Shown here piece by piece: positions 47,244 to 57,442 of a stretch of DNA of 64,000 nt. The position numbers were made by a program, and so were the translations under genes. This DNA comes from Euryodendron excelsum (taxonomy: Eukaryota > Streptophyta > Magnoliopsida > Ericales > Pentaphylacaceae): contig CM065396.1 of assembly GCA_033060915.1 (NCBI GenBank), positions 4,880,001-4,944,000 of the forward strand. The letters are read 5' to 3'. Each line of letters starts with the position of its first letter. Position 1 is the stretch's first letter. The notes beneath the pieces were generated by a model. It had not been told where the DNA came from, searched no databases, and saw nothing but the letters and a program-made list of their open reading frames with translations.

Positions 47244-47930
47244 TAGGTCAAAAAATTATAAAACTGCCCCTTAGGAACTTCAGCATATCTTTCGAGAAAG
47301 TAAAAAATTCTCAAAGCAGTAAGTCCAGCCCCTTTTGACTGTCTCCTAATGGTCAATCAAATCGACTCCAGGCCAACTCTAGGTATCATCAAACATGACC
47401 AAATTACCCCTTGGGCACTTCGGCACGTCTTGCTAAAAAGTATAAAATCCTTAAAGCGGTATGTCCACTCTCTTTTGATTGTCTCCTGATAGTCAGTCAA
47501 ACCGACACTAGGCCAACTCCAGTGATACCCGGTTAAAAATGACCAAACTGCCACTTGGGCACTTCAGTATGTCTTTCGAGAAAGTATAAAATCCTCACAG
47601 CGTTAAGTCCACTCCTTTTTTACTGTCTCTTGGAGGTCAATCAAACTGAATCCAGGCCAACTCTGGTAATACCTGGTCAAACATGACCAAATTGCCCGAG
47701 GGCACTTTAGCACGTCTTTCTAAAAAGTACAAAATCCTCAAAGCAGTAAGTCCATCCCCCTTTTGACTGTCTCAAGACAATCAATCAAATTGAATACAAG
47801 CCAATTTTGGTGACACTCGGTCAAAAATGACCAAATTGCCCCTTGGCCACTTTGGCACATCTTTAGAGAAAGCACCAATCCCTCGAGGCTGTAAGGCCAA
47901 CCTCTAAGACTATCCCTAGAATAGTCCGAC
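47244..47930 (+). repeat. ~155-bp tandem repeats in U3 of element C
   Basis: About four and a half units are present. Each contains GGTCAATCAAA, CAGGCCAACTC, an ATGACCAAATTGCCCCTTGG-type core and CACGTCTTTC.AAAAAGTA, followed by AAATCCTCAAAGC. Cores near 47390, 47545, 47685 and 47828 are 140-155 bp apart. Confidence 0.8.
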
Positions 47931-49398
47931 ATGACTAAAATGCCATTCAATCCTATCCCGGCACTATTCTAGTCAACTTCAATCAAAATGACTATTTTTC
48001 CCCTAGTGACCCAAGCCCCCCGTTCCAACCACACTGGCTCTAGTAATCAAATTGACATCCACCAAGATACTCCAAGGAAGATCTTTGACCATTTCTAAGT
48101 GTGTCCTTTTACTCAAAACCACCTTAAGTTAATAAAAGCTTCGTGGAACATGTCATAAACGCTCCACCAAAGTTGACTTTTTCCCCACTTCCCTAATTAA
48201 ATTGCACCTTCAAATGACTTGAGAAATGAATAAATCAAGAAATTCCCCAAAGCATTTTCAGAGGGCTTTCCATCGGTAAGGCTTGACCGAGAAGATCATT
48301 TCTCGAAGGCCCTGATCACGTGGCATAAACACTACTACTTTGAGAAAATGACAAAACATCTCACAGACGTTCCCGAAAGCTTATTTTTATGCATGCTTCC
48401 CAAGGTGATATCTTTATCATCTAAAACCATCCAAGGCTCCCTGAGGGCACCCTATTCAAGACAAACTATAGGGGAATATCGTGAATGAGCCTGATTCCCT
48501 CAAATCTTTCCCAATTGGCACGAACATTGAGGCAAAGTCAGCAAAAAAATTTTCGACGGTAGAGCATGTGTTTCATGCACCCAAAAATGATTAGACCGTC
48601 TAAAAACTTGCCTTGTAGCCTAAGCTGGGAAAGTATAAGGATGCCACGTGGCATCCTATGAGATGTTGAGGACAAACACATGTGCTACATGTGCCAGTCC
48701 CCAACCAAATTACCAATAAATATCATTTCAGAGATGAAAAGAATAGTGAAACTCTGGCAAAATTAATACAAAGCCGCTGAAATTCAATATAAGTCTCCAA
48801 GATTGAAGAATCAAGAGTTTATGAGGCCTTGAAGTTCCATTCCTCCATTGAAGAGTCAAGTTATGGTGGATTGAAGACAAGGTGAAACTGTAATTATATT
48901 TATGTCATCTCCACTCCTCTCTTCTCCCTCCAAGCTCACTTGAGCTTTGCTTCACTGTTAATCCCCATATTCTACCTCTCTTTTTTACATATTTGAAACA
49001 AAAGAGCTTTTAGGCCATACATAGAGGAAAGTTTGTGAGAACAACTAGTCGGGGATCTCTCACAAGCCTACTTGAGCATAGTATGGCTATTAGAGCTCCT
49101 TGCTATGTGGTGTAGCCTTGAACCTTATATGATTCATGACCCTCTTGCATTATAATGGTTACTATGTTCATGTATTGCATGTGATGATCTTATTGTCATG
49201 CTTCAAATGGTTTTCCAAGCCCCCCAAAGTTTATGTTCAAATGATTTCCAAAAAGTGTCTCTAAATTGGAGTTTCTTAAAGATTAAGCCAAGAATCCTAA
49301 TTTCCAAGCCTTGGGATATTTTACCCAAACCCTACTACTTACCTTGCATTCATGTGGCTCTCTTGAGTTTTGTATAAAACATTATTTTCAAAACCACT
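47244..49398 (+). mobile_element. Element C LTR, part 1 (subfamily B, plus sense)
   Basis: This LTR fragment is in the opposite orientation to H. It begins inside a U3 repeat array at the H border and ends CAAAACCACT, where solo LTR K is inserted. The continuation is at 61197 (CCACCCTCTCTAAAAGAGG). It resembles the reverse complement of H LTR sequence. Its start lies on the far side of H or was deleted. There are no genes. Confidence 0.7.
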
Positions 49399-49588
49399 TG
49401 TCGCGACGGGATTTGAACTTGAAATTGTTTTGATTAAGGGCTTTTTTGAAAAAGGTTTGGAGTCACCACTTAACTTTAATAAAGGTGTGTTAGGTCAGCT
49501 AAAACTACGTAAAGCCTAAAGACTAAACTTAGGGTTTTTTAAAAGGTTTTGGAAAACTTCCTCAAGAGAGGGTTTTTAGGAAAACAGG
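49399..49588 (-). mobile_element. Solo LTR K, part 1 (subfamily A)
   Basis: On the plus strand the LTR starts TGTCGCGACGGGATTTGAAC, missing about 70 bp found in other copies just after the first seven bases. It is cut at GGAAAACAGG by the Athila-type element. The flank CCACT (49394-49398) pairs with CCACC (61197-61201) as a 5-bp TSD with one C-to-T change. Confidence 0.8.
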
Positions 49589-50870
49589 TGATAAGTCACA
49601 TAATTTATATATTTTCATCCTCTAATTATATTATTTAGTTGTTATTTATTTACTTATATTATTATTTTTATTGCAGATTTGGATACAAGAGCAAAAAAGA
49701 AAAAATCCTACCCAAAATAGGAAATACATGCTTAAATAATCAAATTCTTCAACAATTCTACTAAAGCAAGGAGACTAAAAGAAAATCCTTCAGCTTAAAG
49801 AAAAGAAAAAAGATATATATTCATATATAGATATATATATTATGTAGATGGGTGCACGTGTGAAGTGGGTAGCAGGCAATGAAGAAAAAGAATAAACAAA
49901 AGAAAAAAGAAAGAAAACCTAGCCTAAGAAGGGGGCGGTCAATTGCATGAAAAGGGAATTAAAAAAAATCCCTAGGAAGAGAAGAGGAGCAGCCGCACAT
50001 CACCTAGCCGCACAGTGAAGAGAAAAAGCCAAAGAGAAAAAGAAGGAAACAAGAAAGGAGAAGAAGACAAAAACTTGGAACACAAAGTTATTAAAGCCTT
50101 ATTATTTTTACGTGTTCAAGTTTTATGTTCTATTTTTCTTACTTTCAATAGATGTTAAAACCATGAGTTGCTAAGTTTTTATACTAAGGTTGAGGATAAA
50201 ACTCCACAATTTGTAATAACTTGACATGTGATTTATATTTATTTCTTAAACATGTGCTTTGATTGTTTAATACTCTTGCCTAGATTTAGTTAAAGTCTAT
50301 AATTTTGGATATGAATTTTGTTCATGATTTGAGATTGTTCAATTAATTATTAGCCCTATTATCTATTGGTATAATTTCAAGCATTGGATTTCTTATGTGA
50401 TTTATTTTTGAACGGATACATATGAAATTTTGATCTTGAACATTAAGGTTAAGACGAGTATACATTAGTCTATTTATTAAAGTGATTTTAATGGTATATT
50501 TTCCATAATAACAAGTTTGATTACGACGTTATTGTGAAGTGATTTAGGAAAATAATTTGAATTACATGAAAAGTTATTATAATGCATGTGTGTAGATTCT
50601 AAAACCTTAGTTATTTTAATTTGATATCTCTCATCTCTTTATTATTATTGTCTAGATTAATTGTTTACTTGTTTATTTATATTTAGTTATTTTTGTTAAT
50701 TACTAGATTAATTAAACAAACTCAAGATTTCTTAACTAGGTTAGGGTGAACTAGATTTATTCTAATTTATTTCTTAAAATTTTACAAGTCCCTATGGGTT
50801 CGACTTCGTACTCACATTCTTATACTTCAATCTGAGTCGTGCGCTTGCGAGTAATAAAATTATCACATCA
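49589..50870 (+). repeat. 5' LTR of Athila-type element
   Basis: The 1282-bp LTR contains an AT-rich TATATAGATATATATATTA stretch that may serve as core promoter (near 49825-49845). It also has the conserved U5 block CCTATGGGTTCGACTTCGTA before the terminal ATCACATCA. Confidence 0.9.
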
Positions 50871-50876
50871 AGTTTT

Positions 50877-50894
50877 TGGCACCATTACCGAGGA
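50877..50894 (+). other. Primer binding site of Athila-type element
   Basis: TGGCACCATTACCGAGGA starts six bases past the LTR. It matches the complement of the plant tRNA-Asp 3' end (TGGCGCCGTTGCCGGGGA, from memory) with four differences, all G-to-A. Confidence 0.7.
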
Positions 50895-51386
50895 ATTAAT
50901 TAGAAAACAAGTTAGATTCAGCTTTAGCAAACCCTTCTACTAGTTTAAATTAGTTTCTTAAAAACAAAAAAAATAAAAAATTTAAAAAATAAAAAAAATA
51001 ATAAAAATTCGTGTAGAAAATATTTCTGATTGTTAGACTCTGATTGTGAGCTGTTTTTCGGTTAGTAAACATCAGAATTTGAAATTTCTTATTTCTGGAA
51101 AAATTGTAGAGAATTTAGTTAGCTTTCTAATGCTCTTGAATCAGCTCAATCCGATTTCAGATGAGTAAGATACAGTCAAAATACTGACTGTTCTGCAGAA
51201 AATTTAAAAATCTAATTCGAGATTTGTCTGGAAATCTTGATAGTTCGTCTCTCCCTTCATCTATTTAGTTTATTTACATCTTCTAGATATTCTAGTTAGG
51301 TTGGGTTTAGACCGTTTTAGTTCAAATTCATCTCTTGAATTGCGAATAAGATTTTTCTTGTCTACTCTACCTTTTCCAATTGGTGT
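50895..51386 (+). other. Leader of Athila-type element
   Basis: This is an AT-rich noncoding leader between PBS and the first Gag ATG. It has an A-rich stretch at 50955-51005. No gene is seen. Confidence 0.6.
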
Positions 51387-52638
51387 ATGTTCGGTTGTCG
51401 ATCGAAAAATTTAGAGTTAGTACCATTTGATCCAGAGATTGAAAATATATTTAGAAGAAGATTAAAAAATCAAATAAAAGCAAATAAAAATATATCGAAC
51501 ATGGGGGATAACTTCAAAAATGTTAATGAATCCAAATCTCTTAGAGACTTATTTGCTCCCATAACCACAAATCCTCCTTCTTGTATAGTGTTGCCCACAA
51601 CTAATGCAACGCATTTTGAGTTAAAGCCTCACATAATACAACTTCTTTCAACATTTCATGGGTTAGAGAGAGAGAGAGGATCCTTGCATGCATATAAAGG
51701 ATTTTCTTGTAATCTGTGCTACATTTAGGTTCTAGAATTTTTTGGATGAGTTTGTGAAATTGCGTCTTTTTCCTTTCTCTTTAAAGGATAAAGCAAAGGC
51801 ATGGTTAAATTCTTTACCATCTAGCTCAGTCACTTCATGGGAGTCTCTAGTGAAAAAATTCCTTTCTAAATTTTTTTCAATGGCTAAGACTAATACCTTA
51901 AGAAGAGAGATATCTGATTTCTCTCAACACGAAGATGAAAAATTTTATGAAAGTTGGGAAAGATTTAAAGATTTAATGTTGAAATGTCCTCACCATGGTT
52001 TTGAAACATGGAGACTCGTGCAATACTTTTATAATAGTTTAACACAATCACACCGTAACATGATTGAATCCATGAATGGTGGAGCCTTCCTAAGTCTTAG
52101 AGATGATGAAGCCTATGAATTTCTTGAGAAATTATCTGAAAGTTCCCAACAGTGGAATTTCACATCTAATAGGGATAAGTTAGCTACTTCATCTAGAAAA
52201 GGAGGATTATATGAGGTAAAAGAGACTTCTGAAATTAAAATGAAGTTAGATAATCTCACAAGAAAGATAGAAGCTTTAGCTATGAATAGGACTATAGAGT
52301 CAGCCAATAGAGTTCAAAATGATATATGTTCGTTATATGCAAGTCTTATGCATACTACAAAGTCGTGTCGATACATGATAGGATATTCCGAATGCTATTC
52401 TGAGCAAGCAAATGCACTAAATAATTATGAAAATCAATTTAGAAATTCTTTTACTGAAACATACAATCCAAATTGGCAAAACCATCCAAATTTTTCATGG
52501 AGAAATAATCAAAATAATTCCAATTTAGGTGGCCAACCCTTGTAATCTCAAAATCAATTTCCACCTGGTTTTTGCCCTCCTACTCAATTCTATCATGTTC
52601 AACAGTGTTCTAATAATTCACTTCCATCAAATCTTTAG
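51387..52638 (+). pseudogene. gag: Athila-type gag (frameshift and stops)
   Basis: This is the capsid/nucleocapsid polyprotein. The first frame (51387-51728, 113 codons) has SLRDLFAPITTNPPSCIV and FELKPHIIQLLSTFHGL, the usual Athila Gag N-terminus. A frameshift near 51680-51740 moves the reading to the second frame (51742-52545, 267 codons). That frame gives KLRLFPFSLKDKAKAWLNSL, WESLVKKFLSKFF, FYESWERFKDLMLKCPHHG and YFYNSL, the retrotrans_gag core. A zinc knuckle at residues 196-209 of this frame reads C-S-L-Y-A-S-L-M-H-T-T-K-S-C: the second Cys is Tyr. The frame is cut by TAA (52543-52545) and TAG (52636-52638), both explicable as Gln codons after C-to-T. It then continues in the same frame to the protease segment. 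Confidence 0.88.
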
Positions 52639-52716
52639 TTCCCTGCACCACAACAACAAAAAGCATCTTTAGAAGATTCTTTCAAAGCATTTATACAAGT
52701 AACAGGCCAATCTATA

Positions 52717-53739
52717 GTGGAAATAAAGAATTCTACTCACATGAATACTCAAGCCATTACAAAACTAGAAAATCAAATGGGTCAGTTAGCTAGTCAAATG
52801 GCAGAACGAGAAAAAGGAAAGTTTCCTAGTCAACCTATAGCTAATCCAAAAGGGCAATTTGTCATAAATGACCAATCTAGTTGTTCAAAAGAGCAAGATC
52901 AAGTCCAATCTATTATCACTCTTAGGTCAGGAAAACAAATTGACAATCAAGTAAAAACACCTGAAGAAGAACATCTAGAAAAAACTGAGAAAAATAAAAA
53001 TCAGAGGAAACAAGTAAAAGATCAAGAGTCTCCTTCTCCCCAATCAGTGGAGATTGGCCCATCTATTAAAAATTTTGTCCCTAAAGCTCCATTTCCTGAA
53101 CGATTGGTAGCCCCTAAGAAATGTGCACAATATGGGAATATTTTAGAAGTGTTTAAGCAAGTGAAAATTAATATTCCATTTTTAGATGCTATCCAACAAG
53201 TGCCATCATATGCTAAATTTCTGAAAGACCTTGTTACCATAAAAAGAAAGACAAACGTCCTAAAGAAAGCATTCTTGGCTGAACAAGTCAGCTCCATTAT
53301 TCAATGTAAAGTTCCTGTAAAGTACAAAGACCTAGGTTATCCCACAATTTCTTGTACAATGGGGAATCATCATATTGAGCAGGCTTTGCTAGATTTAGGA
53401 GCTAGTGTGAATTTATTGCCATATTCAGTCTATTTACAATTAGGTCTTAGAGAACTAAAGCCTACACCAGTAACACTGCAGCTAGCCAATAGGTCTGTCA
53501 AAATTCCTAAAGGTGTCATTGAAGATGTCTTGATTCAGGTTGATAAGTTCTACTTTCCAGTTGACTTTATTGTTTTAGATACTCAACCTGTTCAAAACTC
53601 TAAGGGGCAAATTCTTGTTATTTTAGGACGTCCTTTCTTGGCTACCTCCAATGCTCTAATTAATTGTAGGAATTGTGTAATGAAGATTTCATTTGGAAAT
53701 ATGACTGTTGAGCTTAATATTTTTGACATCAGTAAATAA
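52717..53739 (+). pseudogene. Gag C-terminus and aspartic protease (Athila type)
   Basis: A 340-codon open stretch lies in the same frame as the gag core. Residues 12-30 form a helical MGQLASQMAEREKGKFP segment, then QPIANPKGQF and ITLRSGKQ, the conserved Gag-protease junction. Residues 110-200 hold PFPERLVAPKK and PFLDAIQQVPSYAKFLKDL. The protease active site is DLGAS (residues 226-230, codons from 53392) followed by VNLLPYSVY. The flap region LKPTPVTLQLANRS and the ILGRPFLATSNALINCR hydrophobic block complete the domain, all in the expected order, so this is the best-preserved protein part in the window. The TAA at 53737 stands where related elements have a Gln codon (SKQPP), so the polyprotein is cut here. 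It probably belonged to one Gag-Pol frame. Confidence 0.9.
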
Positions 53740-54444
53740 CCACCATATAAAGAAGAGAAAGGGACGATATGTATGATTAAAAGTCTTGTGCATGACACAT
53801 CTATTCCAATTAGCTATGATGATCCTTTAGAGACTTGCCTAGCTCATTTTGGAGATAATTTTGATATTGATGAATCTATTAATCAAGTTAATGCTTTATT
53901 AGATTCAACTCCCATGCTAGATATAAATAAATGGTAGCCTAAAGTAATGTCCCTTTTACTTACTTCCATACCAGCAAACTCATCTGTGGACATATCACCC
54001 ACATTAGAATCGCAATGCTTACCAGACACTCTGAACTATAATTTTCTTGATCCTTCGAAGACACTGCTAGTTATAATAGCATCTAATTTATATGAGTCTC
54101 GTAAAGAAGAATTATTGAATATCCTTAAAAAGCAGAAGGAAGGTCTAGATTGTTCTCTTAATAAGATTAAAAGAAGTAGTTCTTCCATAGTCATGCACAA
54201 AATCCATCTAGAGGATAATGAAAAAACTTCAAGAGAACCACAAAAATGTTTAAATTCTATTATGCAAGTATACTCCGCCACTTTATTGGCTTTCAACATG
54301 GATGAGTATATATTTCTTCTTATTTTTTTGGATTATAAATGGATTCCACTTGATGAGAATATTTTGAACAACACCTGTGATTTTTTTTATTGTTTTAATC
54401 ATGATCTAATTATCTTAGTTTATGTTTCATATTTGTTTTATTAG
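53740..54444 (+). pseudogene. Start of pol (protease-RT connector), truncated before RT
   Basis: The same frame continues past the TAA with EEKGTICMIKSLVHD, DPLETCLAHFGDNFDIDES and VNALLDSTPMLD, then a TAG at 53935-53937. It continues with LPDTLNYNFLDPSKTLLVII and IVMHKIHLEDNEKTSREPQK, which is the connector just N-terminal to reverse transcriptase in Athila Pol. After CLNSIMQV (about 54270) similarity to Pol ends. The last codons (to 54444) are unrelated, hydrophobic and Phe/Tyr-rich. RT, RNase H and integrase (normally more than 3 kb) have been deleted at this point. Confidence 0.85.
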
Positions 54445-56130
54445 AAAAGTCCTCACTTGTTTCGTCTTCTATTCTATGATGGAATTGAAATTTAAGGTGT
54501 AGTAAATTTGTCTACGCTGTGGATTCTGCTTCCCAAGTGCTATCTCTTCCCTCTTTCATTGTCTATGATTATTATTTTGTATACATTGAGGACAATGTCT
54601 AATTTAAGTTGGGGGGTGAAATTAGTAGGTAAAACAAAAAAAAAAAACACAAAAGAAAAACAAATTTCTACCATTAAAGTGAATAATGTTCTTTCATTCG
54701 ATGCCATTGAGCCATGAGTTGAGTTATGACATTTATTGCTTTGACTTGAGTATTGAACTGAAGTTTATTATACTATCTCTTATTAAAGTATCTCATTGCA
54801 TTTATACTGGTACACTTATAAAATGCCCGATGATGTGATTTGCAACGGATAAGTGAACTTGATTTACATTTCTTGAAGAAAAAAAATGTGGAGACTGAAT
54901 GCCCAAGTGAGGATTGAGCCATTCTTTATTTGGAGGGATATTATACATTTACTTTGAATTTTGTTCAAAGTGCATAATTTTGTTGTTAGTCCCTTTTTGG
55001 TTGAATGCTGAGAAATATTACATTGTTTTCACGTTATGACTTCTTTGAATTTATGCAAGTTGAAAGAGTATGCCAACTTTTGAGAGATGATCTTAGGCCA
55101 TCTTTGTCTTTTTGAGCCTTCATTTATTCATACATCCTTACCTTTTTAGAAGCCAAGTTGAGCCTTATTTAGCCTTTCTTTGTTAAACCTCATAACCGAT
55201 ATGTTTGGTGATACATTAGGATATGTTACGTTGACGGGCCATTCTATTTTTCAAAAAAAAAAGAAAGAAAGAAAGGAAAAAAAAGATGTAAATGAGGATG
55301 AGAAAACAAATAGCACTAGAAAAAAAAAAAAAAAGAACTGGGTAGAATGCAAAAGTGCCATATGTTTTGTGTTGGAATCCCAATCATTTGTATATACGTT
55401 GCTCGATGTTTACATTTTTTCTCCATAACCCTTGCATTACAACCGAAATAAAGTCCTACTTGATCTTAGACGTTGGTATGTTCTCGATATGCGTGTATTC
55501 ATTGAAGTGATTATGTGATATTTATTATTTATATCTCAGTATTTGGCATTCCTTTCATGGGACTAAAATATTCTTTTTCTAATAGCGTTTTTCAAAAGAA
55601 GGTATGCAAGATGTTTGCTTTTGACTTATATAAATTCTGCTCGTATACATGAGGGTGTATTTACATGCATCTAATTCTGAGTGATTTATTTGTTGAGTGC
55701 AATATCTTGTCAGATTTGAGTCAAAACATACTTCTGATAGAATTTGGGTCAAGTGAGCTTTAAAAATTGTAGTCATCTCTAAATGGGCAGGAAGTTTTTC
55801 AAACAAATTTTTGAGGTGTTTTTAATAGTTGCTAGTGTTTTGAACTATGATTACTACTCTTGTTGATGTAATAAATTTTATGACTTGACTTAAACTCTTG
55901 GCATTTGAATGGAAGAATTATTATTGGTTTTGATGAAAGAAATTCAAGAATTTTGTGGGTATATTCACTGCAAACCCTCACGAGACTTCACTCGTCCACT
56001 AGGGGGAACCTAGGGGTTTAAAAGGCTTACTACATATGCTAAATGCAATCGAGATTTCTAGCAAAAGTGGATTAGTTAGTTAAATAGTTTAGTTGTTTTT
56101 TAGTTTTTCCATTTTTAATATCGGTTTGCT
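54445..56130 (+). other. 3' noncoding region of Athila-type element
   Basis: No gene is supported. It includes a PPT-like box (54587-54618), A-rich and (GAAA)n-type stretches (55250-55340) and scattered short frames without motifs. An env-like gene, present in some Athila elements, is not recognisable. Confidence 0.65.
54587..54618 (+). repeat. Internal PPT-like box
   Basis: TGAGGACAATG, four bases, then TTTAAGTTGGGGGGTG. It matches the true PPT context at 56131-56161 (TGAGGACAAG ... TTTAAGTTGGGGGGTG) but lies 1.5 kb upstream and is not followed by an LTR. Confidence 0.75.
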
Positions 56131-56148
56131 TGAGGACAAGCAAAATTT

Positions 56149-56161
56149 AAGTTGGGGGGTG
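56149..56161 (+). other. Polypurine tract of Athila-type element
   Basis: AAGTTGGGGGGTG lies immediately before the 3' LTR start TGATAAG. The upstream TGAGGACAAGC box (56131-56141) is common in plant Gypsy 3' ends. Confidence 0.85.
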
Positions 56162-57442
56162 TGATAAGTCACATAATTTATATATTTTCATCCTCTAATT
56201 ATATTATTTAGTTGTTATTTATTTACTTATATTATTATTTTTATTGCAGATTTGGATGCAAGAGCAAAAAAGGAAGAATCCTACCCAAAATAGGAAATAC
56301 ATGCTTAAAGAATCAAATTCTTCAACAATTCTACTAAAGCAAGGAGACTAAAAGAAAATCCTTTAGCTTAAAGAAAAGAAAAAAGATATATATTCATATA
56401 TAGATATATATATTATGTAGATGGGTGCACATGTGAAGTGGGCATCAAGCAATGAAGAAAAAGAACAAACAAAAGAAAAAAAGAAAGAAAGCCTAGCCTA
56501 AGAAGGGGCGGTCAATTGCATGAAAAGGGAATTAAGACAAATCCCTAGGAAGAGAAGAGGAGTAGCCGCACATCACCTAGCCGCACAGTGAAGAGAAAAA
56601 GCCAAAGAGAAAAAGAAGGAAAGAAGGAGGGAGAAGAAGCAAAGACTCGGAACACAAAGTTATTGAAGCCTTATTATTTTTACATGTTCAGGTTTTATGT
56701 TCTTTTTTTCTTATTTTCAATAGATGTTAAAACTATGAGTGGCCAAGTTTTTATACTAGGGTTGAGGATAAAACTCTACGATTTGTAATAACTTCACATG
56801 TGATTTATATTTATTTCTTAAACACGTGCTTTGATTGTTTAATACTCTTGCCTAGATTTAGTTAAAGTCAATAATTTTGGATATGAATTTTGTTCATGAT
56901 TTGAGATTGTTGAATTAATTATTAGCCCTGTTATTTATTGGTATAATTTCAAGCATTGAATTTCTTATGTGATTTATTTTTGAATGGATACATATGAATT
57001 TTTGATCTTGAACATTAAGGTTAAGACGAGTATACATTAGTCTATTTATTAAAGTGATTTTAATGGTATATTTTCCATAATAACAAGTTTGATTACGACG
57101 TTATTGTGAAGTGATTTAGGAAAATAATTTGAATTACATGAAAAGTTATTATAATGCATGTGTGTAGATTCTAAAACCTTAGTTATTTTAATTTGATATC
57201 GCTCATATCTTTATTATTATTGTCTAGATTAATTGTTTACTTGTTTATTTATATTTAGTTATTTTTGTTCATTGCTAGATTAATTAAACAAACTCAAGAT
57301 TTTTTAACTAGATTAGGGTGAACTAGATTTATTCTAATTTATTTTTTAAAATTTTACAAGTCCCTGTGGGATCGACCTCGTACTCACATTCTTATACTTC
57401 AATCCGATTCGTGCGCTTGCAAGTAATAAAATTATCACATCA
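56162..57442 (+). repeat. 3' LTR of Athila-type element
   Basis: This 1281-bp LTR is nearly identical to 49589-50870, with scattered single-base differences and a few small indels (for example GGATGCAAGAG vs GGATACAAGAG). It ends ATCACATCA before TSD ACAGG. Confidence 0.92.

Larger units (their letters stand above)
49589..57442 (+). mobile_element. Athila-type Gypsy element, pol-deleted (7.85 kb)
   Basis: The LTRs are 49589-50870 and 56162-57442, starting TGATAAGTCACAT and ending TTATCACATCA. Perfect TSD ACAGG lies at 49584-49588 and 57443-57447. The host LTR (compare 27744-27760, AACAGGTTGCTTGGCAAC) is restored when the element is removed. The PBS is 50877-50894 and the PPT 56149-56161. The interior encodes gag, protease and the start of the pol connector, then jumps to 3' noncoding sequence. 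RT, RNase H and integrase are absent. LTRs look about 97-98% identical by eye, so insertion is comparatively recent and is the youngest event visible. Gag and protease motifs match the Athila lineage. Confidence 0.92.

Noticed and set aside
53022..53297. Minus-strand 91-codon frame within the protease segment
   Set aside because: It is a shadow of the well-supported plus-strand Gag-protease frame.
54700..56130. Athila env-like gene
   Set aside because: Frames are short and low-complexity; no signal peptide plus transmembrane arrangement could be traced.
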